Source: Simmondsia chinensis (lineage: Eukaryota > Streptophyta > Magnoliopsida > Caryophyllales > Simmondsiaceae). From it: DNA of 64,000 bases. The stretch spans positions 13,181,237-13,245,236 of the forward strand of contig JAGTTD010000013.1 of NCBI GenBank assembly GCA_018398585.1, read 5' to 3'. Numbering within the stretch: the first letter of the stretch is position 1; each line of letters opens with the position of its first letter. The translations under genes and the position numbers were made by a program. Under the pieces are notes generated by a model. The model saw nothing but the letters and a program-made list of their open reading frames with translations, was not told the DNA's origin and did not search any database. Of this stretch, positions 10,445 through 22,200 are shown one piece after another.

Positions 10445-12594
10445 GTTACCTTTTTCATCCTCTTAATCCTATAATAGCTCCTTAACCAATTTTCACCACA
10501 TAATAATACTTATACTACTTCAGTTGATAAAGATGCTCGGTAAGGATCTATCACTCTACCACTAGCACTAAATGTTGCTTCTGAAGCCACAGTAGGGATC
10601 GATAGGGATGGGAAGAATATCACATGCCATTCTTGACAAAATACGAAACATTAAATTATTTTGCTTCTACCAATCAAGTGTGTCAAAATACTCTATATCT
10701 TCGGGACAAATCACAACACCTTCTTCCAAGTAGATTTCAAGCTCGGACTTGACATTTTCAATCGCATCAATGTTCGTCTTGATATAATATTCCCACTTTT
10801 TCCTCACCTTTGTGAATGCTGCTCGCCTCCCAAGCGAACTTTGCTCCAATATGACCACTTGAACCACCTTCTTCAAATTCAACAGCTTGACAACCTTTTT
10901 CAGCATTAACTACCGAGTGATTTACTACATATTCTTCGTAGAGCTCGTATAAAATATCATGCACTTTTTTAATATGCCTAGTCGCTTCACATTCTTTATA
11001 TAAGGCATGAAAACGCCATTCAATTATTCTCATCTTGTTTCTTAGGTCCAAGGTAGCAGCACTAGAAATTAACAAGTTAAAATCACCCCCAGTATTTTTC
11101 AAATTTAACCTTCATCCTTCGGGCCATTGGTCTCATATAGTCATTTTCACTTTCACTTTGTTTATCTAAAGCTCCTTTTATGTGAGTAAGTTCAGGAAGA
11201 AATAACTTTACGCTTGGATACTCAATGCCTACAAATAAATAAATATTAAGTTATTAAAAGTAAATTTCAAAAATAATCTTTGAAAACAAACAAAATACTA
11301 GAACCAAAATAAACAACTATTACCCAATATGACATGTGTAGCATCATTGAAAAGTTTCAAAAATATAGCAATTGTCTTAGCTTTATCCTATTCAACTTCT
11401 GATGGTAAACTTGTATAGCTTGAGCCTCTTTGTTGATATCGAGGAAATACATTTCTGAATTGTAAGGCAGTTCACAGCATCTCAAATGTAGCATTCCATC
11501 TTGTACAACAATCTAAATCGAATCTCATACCGGTCAACTGCAATTGTTTAGCAATCTCACTAAACATGTTTAGTCGAGCTGGTGAAGCTCCAACATGTTT
11601 TACGCTTGCTCTCACATTAGAAATCACATCGTGAATCTCATTCAACACATCTTCCACCAAAATATTCAAGATATGTCCACAACGACGCACAAGGAATAAC
11701 CTCCCATCCAAAGGCAACTTTACATGACAAGAAAGGCTGTCTTTTATAATCTAACCACAGCATCATTGTAAGACGCATGATCAACCATTATGTTCGATAC
11801 TTTATTCTCAATTCCCAAATCAACCAAACGCTTATATAAAGAATCATGTACTACAATTCCACTATGAGGAGGGGGGATAAGTCAAAATTTAGAATTCTCT
11901 TATGTAACGTCTAATCTTGAACAAAATGACAAGTGATTGTCATATATTCAATTTTTTGGGGTTCGATTTCCAAATATCAGTTGTAATACTAACTCTATTC
12001 ACCTCTTTCAACAGCCCTTTGGTCTTTTTTTTTTTTTTTTTTCTCAATTTCATATGTTGACATAGAATCATTTTTTAACGTGGCGCATGAAACTTTCTCA
12101 AATGAAGGATTGGATGCTTTCATCAACATGTTAAACATTTTATACTCCGCAAACATGAAAGGTGACTCATGTACAATAATCATTTGAGACATAAGTTCTA
12201 TAATCTTTGCATGATCATAACAGAAGTTTTGAACTCCACTTAAACTTTCAGATCTAGGGGTAACTGAGGCTAGATTCAATTGTTTTTGATCACTTGGCAT
12301 AGTACATTTAGAACACGTATCGATATGTCTTTTAAATTGAGTTATAGCACCTGACGTTTGGAAAGTAGGATGCATTATACAATGAATACATTTGACCTTT
12401 TTAACCCCATTTACCATAGCTTCCCCAAAGTGTCCCCATACTTCTAATCTCTTCTTTCTTTTCTTCTTATCAAAGGGGCTTGCTTGATTAATTTCCCCCA
12501 TTTTTTGACTTGAATCATTCTCTATTTGCTCGGGTAAGATTACCCTGTCAACTGTTAGTTCCTGATTTCCTTCATTGGTTGGTTGATCTTCCAT
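10445..12594 (-). pseudogene. hAT transposase pseudogene
   Basis: Minus-strand remains of a complete plant hAT transposase. The start is ATG at 12594, preceded by a plausible 3' splice AG at 12602-12603. In order: a Lys-rich N-terminus and a BED zinc finger (VWGHF, then KCIHC and FKRHIDTC, around 12290-12440); the catalytic-core block with 'SITTDIWKSNPKK', 'PPPHSGIVVHDSL', 'ENKVSNIMVDHASYNDAV' (about 11730-11990); 'VRRCGHILNILVEDVLNEI' and 'DLDCCTRWNATFEML' (11472-11717); and the C-terminal dimerisation domain with 'SELEIYLEEG', 'YFDTLDW', 'MACDILPIPIDP' and 'GENWLRSYY' (10445-10760). Several frameshifts and stops separate these blocks, so it is inactive. The enzyme would cut and rejoin hAT ends. 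Family membership is secure. Confidence 0.9.
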
Positions 12595-12833
12595 AATGCC
12601 ACTAATATGCATATATGAAAGTCAACATATATTAATTATTAACATAGTATATAAACGTACTATTAAACATCAATATATGTTATAAAAAAACCAATAAAAT
12701 ATTTATCAGAAACTACTATATATTACATTTCTTTTAAAATATTGAATATTAAAATTCATAATGGTGCAACTAATCATATAAACACTATAGTAATATAATA
12801 TTACATATATAAGTTAAAATTTTTCATCTTAGA

Positions 12834-12838
12834 AATAC
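12834..12838. repeat. Left TSD of the Tat element (AATAC)
   Basis: AATAC directly precedes the 5' LTR; the same bases follow the 3' LTR at 31565-31569. Confidence 0.9.
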
Positions 12839-13799
12839 TGTTGAATATGAAATTTTCACAAATTTAAATATTAGCTTTCCAAGTCGGTTTTCAAAAAAAT
12901 TTTTTTTTTTTTTTGCATATTATGGGCCAATAAGGGAACTTATACAAATTTAAGTGTATCCACAAAATATAAAATGCGCTTAAAATTATGGTGCATGAGA
13001 TGCTAATTAAATTGGCTTAATATTACAAATCCAACGCAAATGTGTTGGGCTACCCAGATCCCATTAAGATGAGCCCATCTGCCCAATAAAAATTGAACAA
13101 AAAAATAAAAAAAGAGAGAAGTTAACAGAGAACCATTCTCCCTACTTCTTCCTCCATGACTAAGAAAATGAGAGGGGTGGTTAAAAGCCCATAAAAAGGG
13201 GTTCAGGAAAAAAAAAAAAAAAAAAAGGGAAAGAGGGAGGATTGGAGAGAACCGTGAGAAAGAAAGAGAGGGAGAAAGGGGAGGTGAGAGAAAGGGATCA
13301 AAAAAAAAAAAAAGGGAAACTCTTAAAAAAAAAACAGAAGGTTGTAAATTGAAGAAGAGAGAACAAGAGAGAAAGAGGTAAAGTTTCTTTTCATATACAA
13401 AATTTGTAAGGAATTTAAGATGTTGATACTACAAAATGTACTCTTTTTTATCAATATCTTATCCCTCTAATCCTAATTATGTGTTCTATACTTCAAAATA
13501 TCACTCATCTATACTTTATTTCAAGTTAGTTTTCTAAAGCAAAATTTTGATTTTTTTCTAGTGAAATTTGAGAAACAAAATTTTATCTCTCTTCAAACTA
13601 AGGAGAATATTTGATTTTCTTTGAACTAACCTCTTTCACCCTCACTTTAAATTAGATTTGCCTGCTTTGTTAAAAAAAAAAAAAAAAATAGAAGGTCAAG
13701 AAAGAAATCTTGAGGTTATGGGGTTTCAAAAAAAAAAATATAAGGTATTAAAAAAAAATCAAACGAAATTCTCAAGTCCCGTTTAAATTTTAAGGTGTT

Positions 13800-14050
13800 T
13801 TAACTCAGGGTGGATTGAAAAATCCTATGTGGGAGTGTTTAACCCATGGTGAATTAAAAAATCCTACATGGGGGTGTTTAACCCATGGTGGATTGAAAAC
13901 TCCTACATGGGGTTGACCTGAAAATATAATAAATTTTAACCCACGGTGAATTGAAAAATCCTATGTGGGGGTGGCCCGAAAGAGTAGTAAATTTAATCTA
14001 TTATGGATTTAAAATAATCTACATGGGAGTGTTAAAAGAAATTTATGACT
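13800..14050. repeat. Tandem array in Tat LTR, 'ggattgaaaaatcctacatg' unit
   Basis: Four to five units of about 38-70 bp contain 'cccatggtg(g/a)att' and 'aaaatcctacatggggg'. The matching array in the 3' LTR is at about 28845-29070. Each unit has a short inverted repeat around 'atcc...ggat'. Confidence 0.8.
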
Positions 14051-14532
14051 GATTTTGACCAATGACGAAGTTTTAAAACCTTTTTTGTAAAAATTTTATA
14101 CATGGGAGTGAATTGAAAAAAATTTGGGTTTGGTTCCAATTAAACTCCTTCGGAGCTTTACAATTTGCAGAATAATTTTGTAAAACCTTTTTTTTAATTA
14201 TTAAAAAAAAGAAGAAAATCAAATTTTAAAAAAAGGGGGGAAGAGGGTACGTATAACACCCTCCCCCAAAGCTTCTATTAATTAAAAAAAAAGAAGAGAG
14301 GAAGAAAAGAAAAAGTGAAAGAAAATTAAATATAAAAAAAGGGGGGGACGATACTGCACAAGTACCATCCCCTAAATTTTTTTTTTTCTTTCTCTCTTTT
14401 TTCCTTGTTTCCTTAGATTAAAAAAATGAAACGTTCAAAATTCAAAGCGAGGTGGCCATAGCAAAGCCCAAAAAAAAAAAAAAAAAAAAACTTTGATCCC
14501 TTTTTTTTTTTTTTTGTTAAGAACTACATTAA

Positions 14533-14557
14533 CTTGATCCCGAAAAGGGTACGTAAG
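14533..14557 (+). repeat. GATCCC...GGGTACGTA motif, LTR copy 1
   Basis: 'cttgatcccgaaaagggtac' then GTAAG. The motif recurs at 15171-15198 in the same LTR, at 24675-24702 just after integrase, and at 29533-29552 and 30163-30189 in the 3' LTR. In the copy at 24675 it forms the hairpin CCCTT-AA-AAGGG. Confidence 0.75.
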
Positions 14558-15734
14558 AAACTCGACATAAAGGAAAAGGGGTTGAGTGCGGTTGCTAAAG
14601 TTTAAGAATAACGTTAAGGTTTCACTAGTTCAATTTTCAGAGCCACATTAGCTTAATCTCGAAATTGGGTAGTAGAAAATCCAAACTAAAATGGTGAATT
14701 CAGTCATGATCGACAAATATCAAGTACCGGAATCATGTGACTTGCGGCTAAGGTCGATTCAACCAGGTTACAAAATGATAACACAAAATGACAAAAAATG
14801 GGCCTCCAATTGAAATTAAAAAAAAAAAAAGAGGGCGAATGGGATGACTTACTTGAAAAGTTGTTAGGGCGAGAATCGTTTGCCAAATAAATCAAGGACT
14901 ACCTTTGGAACTTCAAGTATAACATATGAGTTTGATATTGACTTTCTTTTTAAAAGCAAAGAAAATCTTAAGATTCAAAATTCAAAAATCACATCTCAAG
15001 TAAATCTATGCAGATCACAACAACAATTCAAAATTCAAACCAAGTTGCCTATCCATGTTGATAAAATTGGATGTAGATGTGCACATATAAAAAAAAATTT
15101 ACTTATGGGTAATCCCAAAAAAAAAAAAAAAAAAAAAAAACTCATGAGCATAAAGTTGAATTACGAATGACTTGATCCCTTAAGAGGTACGTAAGCAACC
15201 AAGTTCAGGTGCAACCCAAATAATATAATAAATTCTCTTTTGTTTTCTCTCATGGGATTAATATTAAGTCAACATTCAAATTAGTTGACTTGACTCAATT
15301 TGACACAGGCAACCTAAACCAAATGACTTCTGCGTCTAACCCAAAATAAAATACCTCTAATGCTCTGTCAAAACTCAAAATGACTTCCATGTCAAGACCT
15401 AAATTCAAAAGGACTCCCATGTCAAACCTAAACCCAAATTAAATTTCATTTTGTGCCCAAATATAAATTTACTGTTATCGAGTTCAAATTCAAATTCAAA
15501 ATAATCTAAACCTGAAATTGACTTCCATGTCACACTTAAACCCAATTTTATGCGAAACTCAAATATAAAAGGAGCTTCTATGCAAAATTTAAACTCAAAA
15601 CCAAATTCCTAAGCCACATTGACTCCCATTTCAAGACCAAATTTAAAGTAAATTCCACATCAATTTCAAATCCTAAATGCCAAACCTAAGTCAAGATTTC
15701 CTCCAAATTAAATTCAAATTTAAATGACGTTTCT

Positions 15735-15915
15735 GTCAATTTTAAGCTCGAGTCAAACCCCAAATCCAAATCAATACAAGTCAAATCCCGAATCCAAATC
15801 AATACGAGTCAAACACCAAATCCAAATCAATACGAGTCAAACCCAAATCCAAATTAATATAAGTCAAACCCCAAATCCAAATCACTACAAGTCAAACCCC
15901 AAATCCAAATTAATT
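15735..15915. repeat. Tandem array in Tat LTR, about 30-bp unit
   Basis: Six copies of a unit built from 'aaatccaaatcaata' and 'cgagtcaaac'. The counterpart in the 3' LTR is at about 30760-30940. An open frame across it only reflects the absence of stops in the repeat. Confidence 0.85.
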
Positions 15916-16550
15916 CCAGATAAATTCCATGTCAAATTCCAATTCAAATAAATTTCAAGTCAAACCTCGGTATAAAGAAAAAATGACTACCCGGTCAAAC
16001 TGAAACTCGAGACTACTTTCAAACCAAATAAATGGAGATTGCTTCCAAACCCAAACAAAATTATTTCTCGACCAAAACAAAATCCAAATTTTCAAACCAA
16101 GTCTAAGTTCCCAAGTCCAAGCTAAACCAAAACTAAATCAAGTCCAACATGATTTCTAAGTCAAACCTAACCCAAGCTAAACTACAATCCAAAAAGACTT
16201 CCAAGTCAAACCTAAATCCAAAATACCTTTTGAGTCAAACCTAAATCTAAATGATTCCTAAGCCAAGACTAAACCCAAATAACCTTCAAATTGAACCTTC
16301 CAAAATACAAATAAACCTCAAATGCCTATTGTGGACTTAAACCAATTAATCGTCTATTCGCCTTGTCGATTGATTAAAACACAGACATACCATCAGTCGG
16401 AATCAAAGGGTATTCTCATAAGTGAGATGTAATTAAGGGTGTACATCACTTTGAATAGGGTCGCTTCCCAAATTAATAAAACATATGTACACCTTGTATA
16501 TAGAAAAATTCATGTTTTGCAAATTTCATATTTTTGCTCAACATAATTTT

Positions 16551-16567
16551 TGGCACGCTCAATGGGA
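16551..16567 (+). other. Tat element primer binding site
   Basis: 'tggcacgctcaatggga' lies eight bases after the 5' LTR. Many Tat and Athila elements have TGGCACGCCCGGTGGGA-type sites at this place, so this is the likely minus-strand priming site with a few changes. I do not assign the tRNA species. Confidence 0.6.
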
Positions 16568-16639
16568 CCCTATTCTCCTTTTCATCTCCAATTGAACTCC
16601 AATTTCCACTAACTACTAGTGTGGTGCTATGCAGGAACA

Positions 16640-17134
16640 ATGGCACCACAAGTCACAATTACGGTTAATGAGCTCCCAGCCACTGTCTTGGTCAAAAGAG
16701 GGCGTATCCGCAAGAAGAAGAACTTCGCAGTGCTTTGCAAGGTGGGACAAAATTCGCTTGCTGCTATGATCCCGCTGAAGAATTCCATGGAATTGCTGAA
16801 CAAGGTGGATGAGACATTTGTCTCAATGCACGCTACAATCAAGCCAACAGTCCCAAAAAAGGAAGCAAAGAGCACCAAGCGAAATGCACAAAGGACGGCG
16901 AAGAGACAGACCAAGAAGGCCAATCAAAAAGTTGCACCTAACTTCGCCTTGAAGCCTGTGAAAGCAACTCCAAAAAGGGTCGCCTCTAAGAAATTCACTG
17001 TGAAGAAATCCGCTGAAGAATCTGTCATCAACATTGTGAACCAGTTATACATCAGCTCTATCCCAATCATTTTGGGCCGGTCGAGTAAGCCATGGTCACT
17101 TCCTATGCTGAAGAGTATGTCCAGCCAAAAATGA
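16640..17134 (+). CDS. Extra ORF upstream of gag (Tat/Ogre ORF1-like)
   Basis: A 164-codon frame starting at the ATG at 16640. It begins MAPQVTITVNELPATV, then a basic stretch RGRIRKKKNF, a central segment ending near VDETFVSMHATI, and a long Lys/Arg-rich tail (KSTKRNAQRTAKRQTKK) followed by 'SVINIVNQLYISSIPIILG'. I recognise no enzymatic domain. The basic tail suggests nucleic-acid binding or a nuclear signal (inference). Ogre-type Tat elements carry a separate ORF1 of unknown role before gag, and position and size fit that. The original reading frame probably ran further, since similar Ser/Pro-rich codons continue in another frame to about 17200. Confidence 0.55.
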   Translation: MAPQVTITVNELPATVLVKRGRIRKKKNFAVLCKVGQNSLAAMIPLKNSMELLNKVDETFVSMHATIKPTVPKKEAKSTKRNAQRTAKRQTKKANQKVAPNFALKPVKATPKRVASKKFTVKKSAEESVINIVNQLYISSIPIILGRSSKPWSLPMLKSMSSQK

Positions 17135-17247
17135 AGAAGGTTAAAGCCTCCATGCCACCAAACCCGGAACCAGCCGATGTGAAGACAAAGACACTCTAGA
17201 ATCGGAGGAGTATTCTTCCTGAAGCTTTTGAGAAAGGGGAGAGGAGC

Positions 17248-19332
17248 ATGTCAAGGACATCCAAGGGCTCTAACAATTCAAGTTTTGAAGGAGTGATGTC
17301 CTTAAAGGAGGTGAGATCTTGTACAGGCTCGATCACTCGATCCATGACTAGGGTAATGACCTATGATGAGACTGTATCGGCAAGCCAAATGAAGCCAATA
17401 GACCCGATGGAGGACGCAAACTCTCTGGTATGTGAAGACATTAGTTCTCTTTTCATCGAAGAGGATGTTCCGAGGGAGTTTCAACAGAATTTGAGCATAC
17501 AAGACCAGTCAGAGAATATGCCAGTTTTAGTAATTGGAACTACAAGCATAGAAGAGCAGTTGCAGGAATTACAACGAAAGCTTGTTGAGAAGGAGGCTAA
17601 AATTATTGCGCTCGCTGCACAAGTAGCCAATCAAGCTAGTGTATCAGCACGAACGCCGCAGCCACAAGAAGAGGTTCAGAGCCAGCAGTCCGAGTTGACA
17701 CAACAGAACATTAAAGCCATGATAGCTGAGGGAATAAAAGAATACCAAGCTTCCATAAACTCGCCTGTATTGGGTTATCAAAATCCATATCCCGCAAACT
17801 ATGATACAGTGCCGTTCCCTCATGGGTATCAGAAACTGAAGTTCGAAAAGTTTGATGGAGTGAATGGGTCACGGCATTAACATTTGGCCCACTACCATTC
17901 TGCATGGGGTGATACAGCCTTGAGTGATGCCTTACTGATAAGGCAATTTGTCCAGTATCTAAAAGGATCAGCATTCACATAGTACACTCAGTTGCAACTC
18001 GGGTCAATCCAGACTTGGGATGATTTGTAGAAGGCGTTTCTAGCTCAGTTCACGAGTTCGAAGAAGAAAGTGTTGATAATGGATTTGGCTTATGCTGTTC
18101 AAAAGCCAAATGAGAGTGCAAATGACTTGATTACACGATGGAGGAGGTTAAGTCTCCAATGTCCCAAGAAATTGAGCGAACACTATGCGGTTCAAATGTG
18201 TGCCAACAACCTTGAGCCAGAGGTAGCTACATATGTCCTTACTGTAGAACCTCAAAGTTTTAATGCGCTCGTTACAAAAGCTTGTAATGTAGAGAGACAA
18301 ATAGCTTGAAAAAAGATCGCATCTCATAAAACCCGGACCGTTGACGAAATGAAGGGAGAAAATAAAAAGCCAACAAAAAAGGGTGATGCTATGGCCACCT
18401 TTATCAAAACAACTGAGAAAGCCATCAATGTTGTGGACAGAAAAAATGATAAAGGTAAAGGGAAGTAGGTTTAGAGACTCACTCTTCAAGAAAGAAAGGA
18501 GAAGAAGTACCCCTTTGATAATGACGATGTGGAAAGTATTTTCGACGAGTTGATTGCAGCAAAAGCAATTATCGTTCCTGATTCAAAACATCCAGATGAA
18601 GCTGACAAGATTGACAACCCCAAGTATGGCCCTTACCACCGGATTATAAGCCATCCGATTGAAGAATGTTATGTTCTTAAAGATATCATTGAGGTTATGA
18701 TCAACAAAGGGCAGATTGAAATTGAAGCCGGAACACCTTCCAAGGGGGCAATGGCTTCGTCCAATACAACATCATGTGTAGAGGACGAGGATGGTGCTCA
18801 ATTACCCCTTAAGGAGGATAATATACCAACAGTTGAGTTACCTCCCGGTGCCATACAGGTCCATTTCATTGTTGATGGAGAAGTCACAGTTCAATGGGCC
18901 TATCCTGATATGCCTCGTCCTTGAATTGCCATACCCAGTCTTTACGAACTTATGACTGAACCGAAAGCTTGGGATTCTGACCCTGAAGACGACAACGACG
19001 ATGAGTATGAGTGGCAAACCTGTTTTAGCAGGAGAATATTCAGAAAAGACGCCACTCAAAACTCTAGTCCACCAGGTGTAAAGATTCGGGGACAAAATCC
19101 TCCTAAAAAGAAGAACAAGAAGAAGAACAAAAAGAAGAAATCCAAATCTTCCAAGAAGGCAGAGGTAACCTCAGAAGAGGAATATGTTCCCTCTACTAGG
19201 ATCCCTGTAACTTTGAAGGATTACTTCCCAAAGAAGTTTCTTGGTGAAGAATCCTCGGGTGATGAAGATGAGGAACCAGAATGGACAACTCCTTGTTACA
19301 TGGTGTCTTTTGAGGAAAAAGAAGAAGTTTAA
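17248..19332 (+). pseudogene. Tat gag pseudogene
   Basis: Gag polyprotein of the Tat element, which would form the capsid and bind the RNA. The ATG at 17248 opens the frame. It has a coiled-coil segment (EEQLQELQRKLVEKEAKIIA, about residues 108-130), the pre-capsid 'KLKFEKFDGVNG', the capsid core 'FLAQFTSSKKKVLIMDLAYA' and 'NDLITRWRRLSLQCP', and an acidic then Lys-rich tail (PKKKNKKKNKKKKSK). I see no CCHC zinc knuckle. One frame runs throughout; it is broken only by stops at 17878, 17980, 18028, 18307, 18466, 18922 and 19330. Each stop is explained by one C-to-T or G-to-A change from the residue expected in relatives (for example FT-stop-YT for FTWYT). Confidence 0.88.
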
Positions 19333-20586
19333 GAGGTAAACCTTAAAGTTGATCAAATCACTCTTCGTTCCGGTCTCCAATTACCAACACCAAAGCCAAT
19401 TGAGAAGAGCAAAGAGCCCACACAATCAGCAAGACAAGCAATAACATCACCTCATATTGAGGAACAACCAGATGGGAAGTCAGGACAGGCCCTGCCAGCG
19501 AATGAGAAGGCACTTCCCATCGAAGATCTTCCCACTCCGGTCCCGCCGATTGTAAGACAAGCACCATACCATGAGAGAGTCTGATATGATGTTCTTACTC
19601 ATTTAAAATGAATCCCTGCTCGGTTGAGTATCTATGATGCGCTCCAGCTATCTAAAGAGTTGAGGAGGGCACTCATCCTAGCTCTGATGGATCCCAATAA
19701 CTACAATAGTGAAGTTGATCGAGTTAAAGTTTACAACACGTCCGTGACAAATAAATGTGCTTCTTGCATGGCATGCATCACATTCTCTGATGAAGACCTC
19801 CAGCTCGGGGCTGAACATCTTAACAGGTCACTTTACGTAACAGGTTTGATCGGAGATAAAATCTTGAACCGAATCCTGCTCGACTGTGGTTCCGCAGTTA
19901 ATCTTCTCCCTTTGAGAGCACTATGAGCTATGGGGTTAACATCAAATCAATTATCCCCTACCTTGCTCACAATCCAAGGATTCAATCAGGTAGGGCAAAA
20001 AGCTCTGGATACTATCGCATTGAAAGTAGAATTTGGTGACCTTTATGGGGATGCCCTCTTCCATGTTATAGACACAGATACGTCCTACAACGCCCTATTA
20101 GGACGACCTTGGCTCCACAACAGCAAGTCTATAGTCTCAACACTTCATCAGTGCCTGAAATACACAGATGAAAATGGGGTTGAAAGAACAATACGTGGAG
20201 ATCCCAACCCGTTTCACGGAGAATCTGTCAATTATGTTGATGCTAAGTTTTATCGATTGACCAATGGTACACTCATGAGGGGGAGCATTGAAAAAGGAAA
20301 AGGAAAGATTATCCATGTGCAGCCTTATCCGAAGTTCGTTATTCCTCAAGATGTTGATAGCTCTGATCTAAGAAGTGCTCGTTTTTGTGAAGTAGAGACC
20401 TCAAAGGCCTCTCAGTCCAAGGCATCTTTTAAGTACGTCCCAAAGGAGAAAAGGAAAAGTGGGAAGAAAGCCTTGACTCCAGTTGAGGAGATTATGAACA
20501 CCCTCATGACAAGCTATACTTGTCCTCTACGAAGAATGAATCAGTCTATGCCCAATACGGGTATGGTCATCTCTACCTCATTTTGA
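19333..20586 (+). pseudogene. Tat aspartic protease pseudogene
   Basis: It stays in the gag frame (gag and protease share one frame). It includes the lead-in 'LSIYDALQLSKELRRAL', the active-site block ILLDCGSAVNLLP (Tat relatives usually have DGGS or DSGS), and further on 'VIDTDTSYNALLGRPWLH', the conserved second half of the retroviral-type protease. Stops at about 19582, 19609 and 19924 sit where relatives have Arg codons (CGA to TGA). The enzyme would process the gag-pol polyprotein as a dimer. The DCG in place of D-S/T-G at the active site would probably reduce activity even without the stops. Confidence 0.85.
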
Positions 20587-21435
20587 GGTACAAAAAGAGC
20601 ACGTCAGAGGGTGCTATTTAGCAATGATGCATCCACATCCACCCGCTCACGGTTCAGGGTAAGGGCGGGAAAGCTTGGTGCAAAAAACATCCTAACTGAT
20701 GGGGGAAGAATGAATATAGGTGAGATTACGGACCTTGAAGTGCCTCCTTCTGTTGACATAACCGACAGGTTATAGATTTCACATGAGGGCAGAGTTCTTA
20801 AGGCATATGTTGCTGAGCCTATGACTTTGACGGCACAAGAACAAGAAATCTTCAAAGAGAATGAGCGAACTCCACCTCATATCTCAGCCTTTCAGAGATG
20901 GGGAAAACCTTTTGGGCAAAATTCCAAAAGGATCAAAGTGAGAAAAGCCAAGGGTGAGGTGCATGTTGCCGAACCTACGATTTTGATGACAAATAAACAA
21001 GAAACCTTGAAAAATGATGAGCCGACATCTTCTCGTGTCTTAGTCTTTCGAAGGTTGGGAAAACCTTTTGGGTCAAATCCTAAAAGGCTCAAGATGAGAA
21101 GAGCTGAAGGATCAGGACTGAGGAAGAAGAAATAGCTAAAGTCTATTATTCTCGAATGTGACGACTCTGATGATGAACAGGTCGCACAAGTTAACGTTAC
21201 ATCCATTTCATACAGCATAGATTACGGGTGATTCGAGTCTTAGTCCCATCCCAGCTTGTCCCGAGGTGGACTATCATGTAATTCCATTCACGGCGAGATT
21301 GCATCCAATGAAGAAGGTCAATCTCAACAAGAAGACCAAGTGGCTCCAAATGTCCAAAAGCATCCATAGGATTTCATTGAGCTAGTTGAGCCAGCCCCAC
21401 GAGAACTAGAGGATGGAGGCCAAGCAACTGTCGAT
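20587..21435 (+). pseudogene. Tat protease-RT spacer with repeated module
   Basis: It continues in the gag-protease frame at least to 21135. It encodes two successive copies of a module: 'SAFQRWGKPFGQNSKRIKVR' near 20885 and 'LVFRRLGKPFGSNPKRLKMR' near 21038, each preceded by an acidic or Thr-rich linker (TPPHI / PTSSR). Tat-lineage pol proteins are known to have Phe-x-Arg-Leu-type repeats in this spacer. The role is unknown. After 21135 the frame is broken up. Confidence 0.7.
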
Positions 21436-21439
21436 GAGC

Positions 21440-22200
21440 TTCAATAGATTAACCTAGGAACTGATGAGGATCCGAAACCAATCTTTGTCAGCACCCTACT
21501 ATCTCCCGAAGAAAAAAATGCAATATGAAAAATTGTTGCGTGAGTATAGAGATGTGTTCGCCTAGAGTTACCAAGTTATGCCGGGTTTGGATCCAAATGT
21601 GGCTGTGCATAAGCTGGCCGTATCCAAGTACACAACACCAAAGAAATAATCTTAGCGACGCTCTCGACCCGACTTGACTATCCAGATAAAGACCGAAGTG
21701 GACAAACTGATAGAGGCTAGTTTTATTCGTGAAGTCCAATACTAGCGAACATTGTGCCTGTGAGAAAGAAGAGTAGGCAACTTCGTATTTGTGTGGACTT
21801 TTTGAGATCTAAATGAGGCGTGCCCTAAGGGTGAATTCCCGTTACCAATCACTGAACTCTTAGTAGATGCCACCGCTGGGTTTAGTGCATTGTCATTTAT
21901 GGATTGTTTTTCTGTTTATAACCAAATCAAGATGAACCCAGCAAACGAGGAGTTAACTACTTTTTGCACACCACATGGAGTTTACTGTTACACTGTGATA
22001 CCTTTTGGTTTGAAAAATGCTGGTGCAACCTATCGAAGAGCCATGACTGTCATCTTCATCAACATACTACATAAAGTTGTTGAGTGTTACGTTGATGACT
22101 TGGTTGTGAAGACCAAGAATAGAGAGAATCATCTTGATGACTTGCGAGCAATATTAAGCCGGATCGAGATCATCAGCTAAAGACGAATCCGTTAAAATGC
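21440..22200 (+). pseudogene. Tat reverse transcriptase pseudogene
   Basis: RT of Ty3/gypsy type in three partly shifted frames. Recognisable are 'LLREYRDVFA', 'PGLDPNVAVHKLAVSKY', 'RSRPDLTIQIKTEVDKLIEA', 'CPKGEFPLPI', the first catalytic Asp in FMDCFSVYNQIKM, 'TTFCTPHGVYCYTVIPFGLK', NAGATY and the catalytic CYVDDLVVK box (about 22087-22113). The enzyme copies element RNA to DNA. Stops and at least two small indels between 21540 and 21840 inactivate it, though the YVDD motif itself is intact. Confidence 0.9.

Larger units (their letters stand above)
12839..16543 (+). repeat. Tat element 5' LTR, 3705 bp
   Basis: It starts TGTTGAATATG and ends 'gctcaaca'. It matches 27867-31564 along its whole length with scattered substitutions, small indels and length changes in A/T runs. 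It contains purine-rich GA tracts (13110-13380), a tandem array of 'cctacatggg' units (13800-14050), C-rich direct repeats (15735-15915) and irregular 'gacttccaagtcaaa' units (15300-16300). Confidence 0.93.

Noticed and set aside
11995..12612. BED zinc-finger frame as a host gene
   Set aside because: It is colinear with further hAT transposase blocks downstream and lies between hAT ends with an 8-bp TSD.
15724..15951. 75-codon frame (and its twin at 30746-30973) as small proteins
   Set aside because: They are translations of a 30-bp tandem repeat in each LTR of the same element.
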